Shown: positions 33,295-46,401, numbered from the stretch's first letter. The stretch: 64,000 bases of DNA from Musa acuminata AAA Group (GCF_036884655.1 NC_088359.1:21255001-21319000), one strand, 5' to 3'. Notes: a model not told the origin generated them from the letters alone. Program-made: numbers and translations.

Positions 33295-36200
33295 TTCTCC
33301 CCCACTTATTCCTTCGACGTCCTCATTGAAGCCTTTGTCGACACTGCAACCCCTCGCTTTTGCTGAGTCTTCAATCTTCTGCTCCAGCTACAATGCACCT
33401 TGGCTCCTAGCTGCTCCCCGCTGCTGTTTTTGAGTAGTCGAACCTTTTGATCCGCCATGTTGCTTCAACTCACCAATGACTCTGACTCTGGTGTGGGGTT
33501 GGCTGAGTTGTGTTGATCCTTGTTGATTCCTGCGGATCCCCCAAATGAAGGAAAAGACCATTCTTACTACGCTAGTCTCTCAAATGCCTCATGTTGCTTG
33601 AATTGGGTGGATGCTTGTTGGAGCTTTAACGAGCATCGTCTCACAAACTTCTGAAGTTTTGGGTCCTTCCTCCACAACATTTGCTCATTAACTCTTCTTT
33701 CGCTTAGTTGTCACATCCAAGTAGGTTCGCATCACTTCCGCCTTCGATTGGCATTTCGTTGGGAAATGAAGCGAACAATCTACTCTCAGTAGCACTGATC
33801 ACCGTTGGTGAAGATTTGACAACTATTGTCTTCCATTATCTTCGAAGGGTCTTTGAACTTGTGCAGAGCTCCTCTGCTGGATAGATAAGAGAATTGGGGT
33901 ACTCGGTTTTGCCCATTCTCTTAAGAGTTGAGAAGGCAAAGATTACTTGACTTCGCCCGCCTCCTCGAGGTTGTACTCCATGCATCGAGCTGGTTACTAG
34001 TCTTCGCCTGCTCTTTGCTCACACTTCTGAAGCACTTGAAGTGTTTGCACTCCTTGCGTTGAGTTAGTTACTGTGATTCACCTTCTCAATGCCATCGAAC
34101 TTCTGGAATGCAAGAAGTTTTCACCTCAACTTGGAGTAATTCTCTCATAGGTTTGGTCGCCTCTAGGATTGTACCGTCTTCTCCATCAACCCTGCCGCCT
34201 ACTCCACTAGTAGCAAAGGTACAGCACCGCGTACTGCCTGCTTCGTTCCTTGGTTATGCACTCTTGTATGACCCGAAGTCCTTCACTTTCAGCTATCTTG
34301 ATGAGAAGCTCATTGACACCGGTCTTACGAAGTTCTTCGGCCTCTGCCTTCAGCCTTGTCTCGGTACTTGGAGATTGCCTCTGCATTCTCCACCTCCTCA
34401 GCCCCTTTCACAACCAAGCGCTCTCCCTCCATGAGAGCAAGGGATCAATGACTTTCACGGAAGTCCCGCCTCTGCGGTACCATGGTGCTGCCATGCCCAT
34501 GGCCCTACTATTCGTCGCCTCGCATTTGCATCCCTTTTCTTCACAATCAGTAGATATGCCTCTGTGGCACTCCTCTGAGTCCACCTCCATTCTAACTGAT
34601 GCTTGATTTTGGGTAGCTAAGTCCCTTTGGACTCGTTGTTGCTTCCTCGCCCCTTTCGACCCCCTGCTTCAACACCTCTGTGTTCTCCAAGCAGTCTGTT
34701 TAGTCAATGGAAAGACAGACTGCAACTCCCATGTATAGCCTCTGCCATCACATTGTAGGGTTTGCACAGATTCTGTTCTCCTTAGCTTCCTTGGTAGCAA
34801 CGTTCGCTTACTCGACCTGGTCCTCTGACTTGCCGGGCCCCCTTAAGCGAATATGAGCTCTGGAGCAGTCCAACTCTCCAGCTGCTTCAATCATACCTCT
34901 GCATGATCAAGTCCCTCCCATGGGACTCACTGGTACTTGCATTCGAACTTTTCCCTTGGTGGAACACAGCCCCATATGCTGATGACCAAGGCTTTCATCC
35001 GATGCAAAATTTGATGCACGCATGGAAGACCCGCCTCTGCGGTACCATGGCCTTCACTCCTTGAATCCATAGCCCTTCTTGTCGTCATGTTGTTCACCGA
35101 AGTGGAGCTTCCAGTAGCTCCCGATCATACCTCCATATGATCTAGTCCCTCACGGGACTATGTCGTGTGTATCGCATTTCCACAAACTGTTCCACCACGA
35201 TCCGCTGCACCATGTCGCCTCCTGGTGACATCTCTATTGCATTCTGATCCTTGTGGGATGAACTCGAATTGTGAACCCTCCATGTATGGCCTCTGCCAAT
35301 ACATCGCAAGGTCTCTTCCACCTTCGATTTTGTTTGCTCCTTTGGCAATCGACCTTTATCCACCCACTCTTGGGTCACACCTAGATGAAGCACCGCTCTA
35401 GGATAGTTCGTCGCCTAGTAGCTCCCGAAGTCCACCGACTTCACTGTAATTTGTGCACCATTGTCTGGATCCTGGGTCTCTACCCCTACCAGCACAATCT
35501 CCACTGCGCACTGCTTCCTTCATGACAACTTGAATGGCAACACTATGGCATATTCTTCAAGAGTACCCACCTCTGAGTCCTCTTGCCCCGTACTAATGCC
35601 TTTTGAACCCAATTTCGCCTCCGCAAATTGAGTCGCCTTAGTTCCTCCATCAAATGCTTCTCCGAGATAAGGTGCATGTGCCCAGAAGCTCCTTTCGTCT
35701 TTGGCACCATGCAAGATGAGTCTGCTCCGTCAGAATGAAGAACCCATGGAACAACATGATTCTACTCTTGCCTCTGCAAGAGTTCATGTCCTTGACCTCT
35801 GTCTAAGGAAAGCACTGTGCCTCCGCTCCATGTTCCAACTTCTATGTTGGCTCCCTTCATGTGGCTTGGGTACTTCGCCAAGTTACACCCAAGTTGCTCC
35901 GCTCCTCGTTTTTGCATTGAGTCGATGGTGGCCCTCGCGCCCACCATTCCATGGGTCAACCCTCCCTTGAGTCTGATCTCCACATCGACTCCAAGTGTGC
36001 CTTCATTTAAGTTGCTTTGGTTCGCTCCCCCACTTAATCTCGTAATGCATCCACCAATGCATTCTCTCAAGCGAGATCATGCGACGACTCCTCGCCGCTT
36101 GCTCAGTCCATTGAGCTTCGTGGAGTCATTGTTTGTTGAGGTACTCCTCCTCAACATGTGAGGTCCGTCCCACATGATTCTCCCTCTGGAGAGCCGGGAC

Positions 36201-36948
36201 TTATCCCTCCTGGATAACTGTCCCATTGGAGCAACATCTCTCTTTGTTTCGGAGACCACCATCCCCTTGGACTACTCCGATCTGCTGAACAAACTGTGCA
36301 TTGTTTTGCCTCCTACAAACGCACTTACTAGATTGCGACTCCACGTCAATATAGCCCCCGCTGCACCACTCAAGGCCTAGCAACATGCTGAACTCATTGC
36401 ACACTTCAGCCTCCTACGGACGTATCCTTCACATGCCGAAGAGAAAGTTTCAATGCTCCATGGCACCGAGTTTCGGTCGCCTTGGGATGGCCGCGAACAT
36501 TCCATCGTCCGCATACAAGCCCATGCATGAGTACCGAATTCTTTGAGTTAGCAATTCCCCTCACCTCTGTGAGCTTTGCACAACTCTTTCGATCGCTGAG
36601 CAACTCATTCCACCTTGCATGGTCTCATTCTTACCAAGCGCATCGCTTGCCTTAAGCACCATCAAGTATGATTGTCAACGTTGAGCCATAGCTCAAACTC
36701 AGCCATCCCAACCTTTGTGCGCTTCGCATTCTTCCAAGCTTGCCTGTTCTCGTGGTGCCTCTTGCGCGAAGGGTTGGCCATTCCTCTGAATGCCAATGTC
36801 AGATGCCCGCTCCTCCGAGCGACTCCTTTTCCCTATATCTCCATGCCCGTTTTCCCCCAAACGGTCGCGCGTGTGCTGACTGCCCTCAACGCAGCCCCTC
36901 TAGGTCCCCCACGTTTGCATGCTAAGTGTTTCTATGAGTGCTTGTCCC
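33295..36948. other. Interior of the LARD-like element, no recognised protein
   Basis: About 3.65 kb, GC near 50% and pyrimidine-rich on the plus strand. It begins TTCTCCCCCACTTATTCC, a PPT on the minus strand. Short open frames occur on both strands (for example minus 35762-36070, 35520-35714 and 35142-35393). None has a known motif, although several minus-strand frames look protein-like in composition. The phrases CTCTGCGGTACCATGG and CCTCCATATGAT recur, suggesting internal duplication. Confidence 0.5.
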
Positions 36949-36960
36949 GCTCTGATACCA
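36949..36960 (-). other. Primer binding site of the LARD-like element
   Basis: TGGTATCAGAGC on the minus strand, two bases from the 5' LTR at 36963; initiator tRNA-Met type. Confidence 0.85.
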
Positions 36961-36962
36961 TC

Positions 36963-37408
36963 TATCACGGACTTAGCTGGTTTTGCCTAAGTCATGCGGC
37001 ACCCTTGCGTGTCCCTCCGCAAAGGTCAGCCTCCTCGAAGCCTCCCATTGTCCCTTAGGACCAACAAAAGAGAGAACGGGTTAGAGAAAACGCCTCAATC
37101 GGGATCCACAAGAAAACATCTCTGAAAAACACTTCATAGACAATGCAAATTACAGACAGACTTTACAAGCTCTGAACAGTTGCACAACAAAGGGTAAAAT
37201 GATCCATTATAGACCAAAAATCTATCGCACGTGTCCACATGACACAATCTTTATTTACAAGCCTAAAGAGGCCACCAACCCAACTAAAATGGGACTATTA
37301 AGCCTTCGGCTGTCCCTCTACATGCTGTACAAGGCATGAACATACCAAAAGATACAGACATACATAAGCATTACATCAAACATCCTGTTTAGAAGTTTGT
37401 CCGTGACA
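36963..37408 (-). repeat. 5' LTR of the LARD-like element
   Basis: 446 bp partner of 32849-33294, ending GTCCGTGACA before the Gag codons of the gypsy host. Confidence 0.9.
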
Positions 37409-38090
37409 ATCTAGGCCCGGAATACAAAGACATGCTCCATGGGATCGGAGCCTCCATCGTACGTTTCCAATGTCGGGAACCTGAAGTTGAGGGGTACCGA
37501 CTTGTCTTGTGCTTCCTGGGTAAAGGGGGACCCACCCGAAGTGCCCTCGCTGGGCTCACTGTGCAATCTCCGAAGCTCGCATTGGAACGCGTCCAGGCGC
37601 TGCTTGACCCGGGACAACTGGGCTCTGAGTGAGTCGTCCGCCGAGTCGGACGATATAGTGTCAGGCTCCAGATGAGATGGGGTGGCTTGGCAAGGTGCGG
37701 GCGCATTCTGCTCGGGAGGACCCCTTGGGTCCGTTGCCCACCCAGAGGTTGCCCAACCCCGAACAATTCCCCATTCGGGGGTTGCCGGGCCGGATCGGTC
37801 GGGGGCGTCGGGGGCCGCCCGAGTTGGGGGATGACCAGGGCGAGTGTATGCATCATGCCTGCCATGGTCTGTACTTGCTTGGTTAGGCTAAGGAACGTCT
37901 CGGGCGTCACGGCGGAGCCCCCCGAGGTGAGCCTCGGGGGCGACAGTCCCGGGTCATTGAACAGGCGCCAGTAACGATCAGGCGTTGAAGCCGGGATCCT
38001 TCCGTCCGTAAGGGCGGAGAGGGCTTGTCCTTCTGGCTCGACGAAAGAGAGGTCGGTCGGGAGCTCCCTCCCAGGGCATGTTCCTGCCAA
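37409..38090 (-). pseudogene. gag: Gypsy Gag, N-terminal part
   Basis: Starts at 38090 (MAGTCPGRELP), just inside the PBS. The first frame holds TPETFLSLTKQVQTMAGMM. Around 37620-37680 the frame shifts, and the conserved continuation RFPTLETYDGGSDPMEHV is read in another frame to the border of the LARD-like insertion. A Gln codon directly before the border has become TAG. Confidence 0.8.
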
Positions 38091-38108
38091 CTGTTCCTAC
38101 GACATGGG

Positions 38109-38125
38109 CCCTCCTTCTAGTGCCA
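38109..38125 (-). other. Putative primer binding site of the gypsy element
   Basis: On the minus strand TTGGCACTAGAAGGAGGG follows the end of the 5' LTR (…TAACAA). The position and opening TGGC fit a gypsy PBS; the primer tRNA is not assigned. Confidence 0.55.
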
Positions 38126-38128
38126 ATT

Positions 38129-38852
38129 TGTTAGTTAATAAAGGTACCGTGACTAATGAGTCAGCACGGTTAGGCCCACGTGCCGACGTTGGGAACTTCT
38201 GATGGGAATGCGAAGGTTGACTTTCCAAGGTCCGCTGACCTCGAGCTCCGTTTGTGGGAAGATGTGTCCGCTCGTCTCTAGGATAGATGGTGACCTTCCT
38301 CACCATGCGGGGGCTCTTCTTTGGAACGGGAGATGAGACTGGCACCTATCAGATCCGAGCCACTGGGTCGCCCTCCTCTGCGTATTGGGAGACGATTTCG
38401 AGGTGAAGGCGCTTGTGGCTTGATGACGACCACCTCCCTGCAAAAAGGCCTTCGTCGGGTGTGTCCCGACTTTGGCCCCTCCGATGAGCAAGTTAGATTG
38501 ATTTTTATTCCCTGTTTTTCCTCCCCCCCCCCTCCCCTTTTCCTGGATCAGGTCGGGGGTATTTATACATGCGTGCGGGAATTGGTCGGGCCCTAGTCTG
38601 GCATGACCGTTGACTTTGGGGGCGGAACAACCTCTCTGACGAGATAACGTCTTCGGGGGTGCTTGAGCGGCGTCAGACGGAACTGCCCTAACAGCAGACG
38701 ACACCGCCCCCAGCTCTTGGGGTGATCAGGCCACACAGTCGCACCGTTGGAGCTTGACGTGATGTGCACCCCACGCTTCTGAAGGCGTACAGTGTCGCGT
38801 CGATCTGCGGCGCCTGTCGATGGTTCACATAAGGTCAAAATACGCCCTATCA
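38129..38852 (-). repeat. 5' LTR of the Tat-type gypsy element
   Basis: 724 bp partner of 6311-7054, ending CGCCCTATCA in plus orientation. It begins TGTTAGTTAATAAAGG next to the PBS, which fixes this edge better than in the other LTR. Confidence 0.85.
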
Positions 38853-41073
38853 CTTTTCATAATGAAATATCCCTAGTGGCCATAAAAAAAATTATTTGTA
38901 ATCATCACTAAATTAATAGTAAAAAAACTAAGATTTATTTGTATTATACGTTTCATCATGGAATTGCCACACATGTAACAAATTGATATTGTTTTCTTGT
39001 TAAAATGCTAAGTCAAAAAGAAGATATTTGATCTTAGGAGATTGCTATCCACGTTCATAGTCCTTGCTAACTTGCTAATATCTTTAAAATTTATCATATA
39101 AGAGTTCAACTATGTCGATATCTTAGGTATTAAAAATTTATCAAATGAGATTTTAAATTCTTTATTGTTTATATCAAATGACAAAAGTGCTTGTTGCATT
39201 TGGTGTTTTCAGGTTCAAAGAGAGACACATAAGATCAGACTATTAAAGAAAAGTATGTGGCCTGTTCTCAAGAAAGATGCATCAGGAAGGGCCATCATTA
39301 CTCCATAATTATGTATGACAATGATGGAAAGCTACAGCAATTAGTTGGAGTAGTTGATGCTTCCTACCAACTCATGAATACGTTCTTCACATAAAGACGA
39401 AAGCTGCGTCACTGCCTGCTAATACTTGATAGTTTCCAAGAGAATGAAAGGGTAAGATGTGAGTGAATCAACAGTAGTTGTAGTCATCCTACAACTTCAC
39501 ATGACCCAACACATCCTCTTCAAATGAGTTGGTGACTGTCATTTCATGGCACACTCATAGTTCCCTTCCATTGCAGTTACTTGCAACCTAATCCATGTCC
39601 TAATTACTCATAGTTCCCTTTCATGGCACTCATACCTTGAGGGGATTGGACTTCATGAAGTTTGCTTCAAGATTATTTCTAAAATATTTCATACAATTGT
39701 ATGTCCACCCAACTTAAATCCAATACATCCTAATTTATGTTTCACCCCATGGAGGTTTCCGTCATGAAAGCTGTCCATGTCCATGCAATACACCCCTAAT
39801 AGTTGGGACATGATAGTTTAAGTTGTGAATTGTATCATTCACTTTTAAACCTGATATTAATATTTTTCAATTAAATAGGTCTTCACCTGTAGAGTTTATT
39901 CAAACAAGGCAGTCACACATTATCCAAATTTATCATATCATCATGAATACAAGTGAAGAATATTCTCAATTTAGCTAATACTCTGAGGACCACTCACTAT
40001 GAAAAGGACCCCCTTCTATGGTTCTATAATTAAATTTTTACTTATATATATATATATATATTTATTTATTTATTTATATGTTTCTATTGAGATATCGTAG
40101 TTGGTTAATGCATTGTTATATAACTAATAGATTCCAAGTTCGACTTAGTGTCAAAAATATTTGTATAAAATCGAAGAAATATTAAAAGTATAAGCAGCCC
40201 AATTCAAATTAGAATTTTATATGATGAGAGAAAATAAAAAGATAAATAATTTAGGAAAAACAAGGAGAGAAATATTGTCCTCTTACCTTTGGAAAGTGTC
40301 TCCTCAATACTGGAGGTTTGTTTTCTCCCACATCAATAGCCAAAACTATATATCAATCTCCCAAAACCAATTGTTAATAGAATGTTGCTATACGAGTTTG
40401 AACTTGTTTAAGATTTCAATTAAAGGTGGTTTAAGATTTTAATTCGATTAAAATATGTTAGACTATTGTTTTAGCTCTACAAATCACCAGATAATATGGA
40501 TCAAAGAGTAATACAGGGTCTTCAGGTTTATTTATTTATTATCAATTTGTTTAAAAAAGATTCATCCTTATGCATTTGGGTTTCTAATTTTCCGATCATG
40601 TTTTTGGTATATTCTTAAACATTAATTAATATCAATGGGAAATGAAACGAAGGTCATAAACTACATGCGAACCGTGTGACAGAGAGGTGTGCGTTGTCCA
40701 TGAGCGGGTGTGGCGGCCACCGCCGTGATGGGGTGTCATGGAAGCTTCGCCTCGCCCCTCGCCGTCAATGGGAGGGATCGGCCACCACCACGAACCTCAC
40801 ACGGAGGTTTTCCCACCACGTAACGCCACCGACACATGTTGCACACCAGCCATGCAGGTGGGGTTGGATGCGGACTTCTAAACGTTGACTTGTTTCAAAC
40901 AATCACTTCAAATGACAATCACAAATGTTTGTCCGAATCACTTGGGACTTGCAACTCTGCCATGTAGCGTTTCGGATCATTAGCTATCCAGTCAGTAGCG
41001 TTATTACACTCTCAAACGCAAATTAATTATTATGTACGTACGTGGTTGGCTGTTCCGTGAGACAGTAGGGTTG
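38853..41073. other. AT-rich intergenic DNA between transposon clusters
   Basis: No convincing gene. A TA/TTTA microsatellite lies at about 40043-40080. A GC-rich patch at 40670-40890 reads open for 70 codons but has no domain. A stretch near 39205-39310 preceded by TTTTCAG looks faintly exon-like but leads nowhere. Confidence 0.5.
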
Positions 41074-41265
41074 TGTGGAATCTCGGATTTTCACGACGAA
41101 ATTAATTATTATTTAGTTATCTAATCTATATATTGAGATAAGTGTACATGATTAACTACGATGATAGTAAGACATGCAGCAGGTGTTGAGCTGGAGTCAA
41201 GACCAAGATCATGTTGGGGGTTCAAGAGTTCGTCGGAAGTCTGGACGATCGTAGGAGGTTCTGCG
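41074..41265 (+). repeat. LTR C, left fragment (diverged relative of the element A/B LTRs)
   Basis: It begins TGTGGAATCTCGGATTTT, close to the TGTTGAATCTCGGATTTT that opens the element A LTR on its own strand, and continues with ATTGAGATAAGTGTACATGA and GATTAACTACGATGA. It is in plus orientation and interrupted by element B at 41266. The right fragment is at 49917. Confidence 0.75.
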
Positions 41266-43701
41266 TGTTAGGATCGAGAGCACTAAGAGGGGGGGGTGAA
41301 TTAGTGCAGCGGAAATTTTACAGCGATTAAAACCGAAAGCTGCGTTCGTTCGATAGAAACTATTATGATGCAAAAGCTGATTCACAGTTTGTATCTAAGT
41401 GCAGTTTGCGTCTAAGCGCAGATTGCGTCTAAGCGCAGTTTGCGTCTAAACACAGTTTGCGTCTAAGCGCAGTTTTGCGTCTAAGCGTAGTTTGCGTCTA
41501 AACACAGTTTGCGTCTAAGCCCAGTTTTGCGTCTAAGCGCAGTTTGCGTCTAAACGCAGATTTACGTCTAAGCTCAGATTGCGTTTAAGCGCAGTTTGCG
41601 TCTGAGCGCAGTTTACGTCTAAGATTAGATTGCGTCTGAGCGCAGTGCAGTTTGCGTCTAAACGCAGTTTTACGTCTAAACACAGTTTTACGTCTAAACG
41701 TAGTTTTACGTCTAAACGCAGTTTACGTCTAACGCAGTTTTACGTCTAAACGTAGTTTTACGTCTAAACGCAGTTTACGTCTAAACGCAGTTTTACGTCT
41801 AAACGTAGTTTTACGTTCAAAAGTAGTTTACGTCTAAAACACAGTTTTACGTCTAAGCAGAATCAAGACGTAAACGTAAACTGCAAAGAAACTTGTTCGC
41901 AGAAATCAGTTTGCAATTATAAACAGAATCAAGACGTAAACGTAAACTGCAAAGAAACTCGTTCGTAGAAATCAGTTTGCAGTTATAAACAAAATCAAGA
42001 CGTAAACGTAAACTACACAGAACCTTGTTCGTAAAAGCGCAGAAGACAGTTTGCAGTTGTAAATGAAATCAAGACGTAAACGTAAACTGCACAGAACCTT
42101 GTTCGTAAAAGCACAGAAGACAGTTTGCAGTTGTAAATGAAATCAAGACGTAAATGTAAACTGCACAGAATTCGTTCGTAAAAGCGCAGAGAGCAGAGGC
42201 TAAGTAGGAGGTTTGCAGTAATGATAAAGTGCTCAAAATAAACGCAAACCAGAGATTTAGAGTGGTTCGGTCAGTCTTGACCTACTCCACTTTTGGCTTC
42301 CTCCACCGATGAGGTCACCGACGTCAACTAGAAGCCTTCCTTCAATAGGCGAAGGCCAACTACCCTCTTACAGATTCACTCCTTTTGATGGGCTTAGGAG
42401 ACAACCCTTACAAATGTTTTCTCTCCTCACTTTACAACTCAAACTTGAAGAACAGAAGGAGGAGGAAAACTAGCAGTTTTGAGCTCTAAGAACACTGAAA
42501 AGATCAAGATTTCGGCTTGAGTTCTTCTTCTCTCAGTGCTGAATGGGTGGGGTATTTATAGGCCCCAACCCAATTCAAATTTGGAGCTCAAAACGATTAA
42601 ATCCCGGAATTCCGGGATCAGGCGGTTGCACCTCCTGACTGGAGAGGTTGCACCGCCTGGCAGAGCTCGAAGACCGAGCTCAGGCGGTGCCACCTCTCTG
42701 CCAGGGAGGTTGCACCGCCCAGTCTTGCTCGAAGACTGAGCCCCAGGCGGTGCCACCTCCTGGCTGGGGTGGTTGCACCTCCCAGTCTCGCTGGGAGACA
42801 TAGCCTGGGCGGTGCTACCTCTTGGCTGGGGCGGTGCCACCTCTTTCACTATTTCAGCTCACTTGGTTTGGCTCCAAACTTGGCCCAAACCAGTCCGAAC
42901 TTGGGCCTAATTGACCCCTACTTGGGTTATAGGATTAACACCTAATCCTAACCTTAATTAATGTGCTAACTATGATTTTAAAGACATTTTCTAAGCTATT
43001 ACAAAGTCCGCAAGTCAAGACTTCTTCTGGCGAGCTTCCGGCAAACTTCCGGCGGTCTTCCGATGAACTCTCGGAAACCATCCTGCGGACTCCCGGCAAG
43101 CTCCTAGACTTCATGATTTGTTCTTAGCGAGTTCCAACGAGCTTCTTCGGCAAGCTCCGATCTTTCTCGGCGAGCTCCGCGAACTCCCAACGAACCTTCG
43201 GACTTCCGTCGAACTCTCGAACTCGCAATAAATCCATCGCGCTTGACTCCGATACTTTGTTTCGCTTTATGTCTTCATCGTTATCATAGTTAATCCTGCA
43301 CAATTAAAACAAAACTTCGATCGAGACAATTAATCCTAAGCAATTAACCAAGTTGTCCGGCATGTCATTGGTCCCTCGACGCTTCGTCCGATTCTTCGGC
43401 GCATCGTCCTTTCCTGCAGCCTATTGCCCAATCGGCCTGTTGACTCCGCAACTCCGATATCCTTGGCACAATACCCGCTCTTCTTGGCCCGATGCCCGAG
43501 TCCACGGCCCGAAGCCTTCTGTCGATACGTCGACCGATCCACTGGCCCGACGTCCAATCTTCTGACATGTTCCTCCGGCACAACATGATGTTCCTGCTTT
43601 AATTGTCTCATCCTGATCAAAGCATCCTGCGTCACTCAAAACACAGATTAAATCATAAACATATATCAAGTAGTTTCATCATCAAAATACGAGATTCAAC
43701 A
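41266..43701 (-). repeat. 3' LTR of element B
   Basis: 2436 bp. It contains the 17-bp array at about 41395-41870, direct repeats of the type AATCAAGACGTAAACGTAAA (41860-42170), TATA at about 42554-42560 (minus strand) and the GC-rich repeats at 42616-42845. Confidence 0.93.
41395..42170. repeat. 17-bp array and 60-bp class direct repeats in the element B LTR
   Basis: About 25 units close to GCGTCTAAGCGCAGTTT, drifting to ACGTCTAAACGCAGTTT on the right, followed by four or five longer repeats containing ATCAAGACGTAAACGTAAAC and TTCGTAAAAGCGCAGA. The corresponding region in the other LTR is 47585-48400. Confidence 0.88.
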
Positions 43702-46401
43702 ATCTCCCCCTTTTTGATGATGACAACCACTTGATGACGGAGTTAAACCTAACTCCCGGAGTTTAAACAAACTCCCCCTATCAATATACCTTATTGATAG
43801 AAACTCTTAGATTCAAAAATCTAAGCAACATGTCATCATAATCGGAGTTAACCTTAACTCCCAGAGTTTAAACAAACTCCCCCTATCAATATGCCATATT
43901 GATAGAACCTTGAATTCAAACTGAATTCAAGTCATTGCAATATTCATCATGAATACTTGCAACACGTCAACATGAACATATGCATAAACTTATGCATCAC
44001 ATGTCATGTCATCAACATACTTTCATCAACATACTTCTCCCCCTTTGTCATCAACAAAAAGGAGAAGTATCACAATCAAGTGTTTGTGATATTGGTTCAA
44101 CTCATTGCATGAAAAACATAATATCAAGTTTTATCATCATGCAGTTTTGAAGCCAAAAAATTTAGCAAATGTTATATCATGATTAGAATATTCAAGCTAT
44201 CAAGTTTTAGATATTCAAGTTTTACAGTATACAAGATAGCACTTGGTATGAAAATTAGAGATGTTCAAGATAGCAAGTTCTATATCATGCAAGCTAGCAA
44301 ATTAGAGATGTTCAAGAAGGCAACTCTTGCTTCTTGAAATATGCAAATTTGTCAAGTTTTGCTAGATGTGCAAATTAGCATTTTTGCCTCTTGAGATAGG
44401 CAAGATAGCACATATGCTTCTTTTGAGATAGCAACTTTTCGCTTCTCTTTAGACTACAAGCTAGCAATTTTTACGATATACAAGTTTCGCAATATACAAG
44501 CTAGCAAAAACTTCGAAAGCAAATGCAAGATAACTTTCTTATGTAGGCTCATGATTATTGCTTCCTATTGTAATGTGCAGGTTGCAAGTCTTGCTTCTTG
44601 AGATATTCAAGATAGTGATTTTCAAGAAGACAATTTTTGCTTCTTGAAATAAGCAAGTTAGCAATCAAGTTTTTGCATCTTCTTGACTTGTGCAAGCTAG
44701 CTATCTCCCCCTTTGTCATTGTCAAAAAGAAAGGAAGAATACAGTTTTGTAGTTCTTTTTTTTCTTTTACAACGATTTCAAAATCATGACAAAGGATGAA
44801 TAATCAAGTTATGAATGTCAAGACAATTTTTCATCATGAATATTTTATCATTGCATTATCATAAGTTGAAGTATTACATGCATAATATCATATCATCATT
44901 CATAATTACATTAATGTTTCAATATAGCAATTTCTTCTCAAAATGTGTAACTTAGCACTCATCATGATTTATATCATATGCAATACATCACATCATAATT
45001 AGAAAGCACAAGTATTGCATGCATAATTGCAAATCATAAATGTTTCATATCATGATGGTATCAATTTTGTCAAATTATATCCTACCATGATTAATAACTC
45101 CTCATTTGTATTTCATGCATTATTTCATTTCATCTCATAAGGAATATCAAGAAAAGTTATTGGATGAGGAGATAAATATTTTATGAATACACGGAATTGT
45201 ATAAAAATCATATCATAAGTGTTTCGTGTATTCATATTATCACATGAAGCATATTATCATTTTTGAGATTCATAACATGAATAACGTTATTACTATTTCA
45301 TCAAAATCAATTTCGAGATTCACACAATATCATGAAATCATTAATCTCGATAAGATGCGAAAAGCATTTTCTTTTTAAGTGATTCTTTTAACGCATCATA
45401 AAAAAAAACTCATTCATAATTCAAGTGATTTACAAGATATCATAAATGAATTTATCACTTGTATTTCATCAAAATCGAGAACTCTAGAGATAGAAAATGA
45501 TTGAAGCATTTAACATGATTGATGCATGATTCATATTTAAAGTGTATCTTATGTCGTAAATATGAATCAAGCATTTGTCAAATCTGAAATCATCCTCAAA
45601 ATTACATTCAATAAATTCATGTATGACAAACATAGATTTATTGAAAAATCAATAAGATAGAGGATTACATTTCAAGTGTTCATCAATTGTAGCATTTCAT
45701 CATATAGTAAGATATCAATGCGTAAAACTGTGAAGCAAGATTTTGTTTGATATCTTGATACAGGGCATGATGTACACATTTCGAATATTTTGGCAAGTGT
45801 AGCATTGCATCACATGGTAAGATATCAGCTCGTATGATGCAAATTTTTGTTTGATATCTTGATACAGGGCATATAGCAATGATAGCAATCATATATTTCT
45901 TGGTGATGCAAGCATGGGATAATCATAGCATAGTGTTTATAGCATCAATTCATATATTTCTCCCCTTTTTTAAGTGTTTCATCTTAAGTGATCGATTTCA
46001 TGTTAGCATGCCTTTTCATTTATGTCAAATGAAAACATGCATCAACGTTTAGGATCGTAAAATGAATTTCATCATAAAACCATCAATCACAAAAATCATC
46101 ATGTATATCTCATGCATGAAATTGTCAATTGAAATATTTAATTTCATCATTATGCATTTCTTCAAATCAAACATGATCTTTAATCAAAATCGAGAAATAA
46201 CAATGAAAATCAACGTAATGCACATTATTACTTCTTAACCATGATTTCATATTTTCAATCAAGATCATTTTATTTGTTTTTCATAAAATATGCAATATTA
46301 TCATTTTCGAAATTACTTAGTATGATCATAATAATTTTTTAACATGTAATTTTTAAGAAAATTAGTTCTAAACTAAAAGAGAAAAATATATCATGAAAGC
46401 A
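43702..46401. other. AT-rich non-coding interior of element B
   Basis: It starts with the PPT-side sequence ATCTCCCCCTTTTTGATG. Many short motifs such as CAAGATAGCAA and ATCATGATT recur irregularly. No pol or ORF2 remnant could be recognised. Confidence 0.6.

Larger units (their letters stand above)
32849..37408 (-). mobile_element. Non-autonomous LTR element of 4.56 kb with 446-bp LTRs (LARD-like)
   Basis: LTRs 32849-33294 and 36963-37408 are both 446 bp and differ at about 28 positions by eye. The termini are TGTCACGGAC...-like (the right end reads GTCCGTGACA). The PBS on the minus strand is at 36949-36960 (TGGTATCAGAGC). The flanks share AGAT in the Gag codons, with the fifth base mismatched. 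The 3.65-kb interior has no Gag, protease, RT or integrase motif. Its small size compared with classical LARDs and its long interior compared with TRIMs make the class approximate. Confidence 0.85.
6311..38852 (-). mobile_element. Ty3/gypsy retrotransposon, Tat/Retand type, decayed and split by three later insertions
   Basis: Order on the minus strand: 5' LTR (38129-38852), PBS, gag, protease, RT, RNase H, a second archaeal-type RNase H, integrase, then an antisense extra ORF and tandem repeats, PPT and 3' LTR (6311-7054). The second RNase H and the antisense ORF are hallmarks of the Tat group (Retand, RIRE2-like). Insertions occupy 9797-18555, 20470-28883 and 32849-37408; without them the element is about 10.8 kb. 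The LTRs differ at about 28 of the first 205 aligned bases (by eye), so it is old, and its ORFs carry many stops and frameshifts. The outer target duplication could not be confirmed: the left edge near 6311 is poorly conserved. Confidence 0.88.

Noticed and set aside
33295..36948. Several 60- to 140-codon frames as host genes
   Set aside because: They lie between matching LTRs with a PBS, occur on both strands, and none carries a recognised motif.
40676..40888. GC-rich 70-codon frame as a small gene
   Set aside because: No domain, no splice context and no similarity that I recognise; probably a compositional patch.
43336..43669. Overlapping minus- and plus-strand frames in the element B LTR (repeated at 49546-49879)
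   Set aside because: They lie in the LTR outside the Gag region and encode overlapping, mutually exclusive peptides without a domain.
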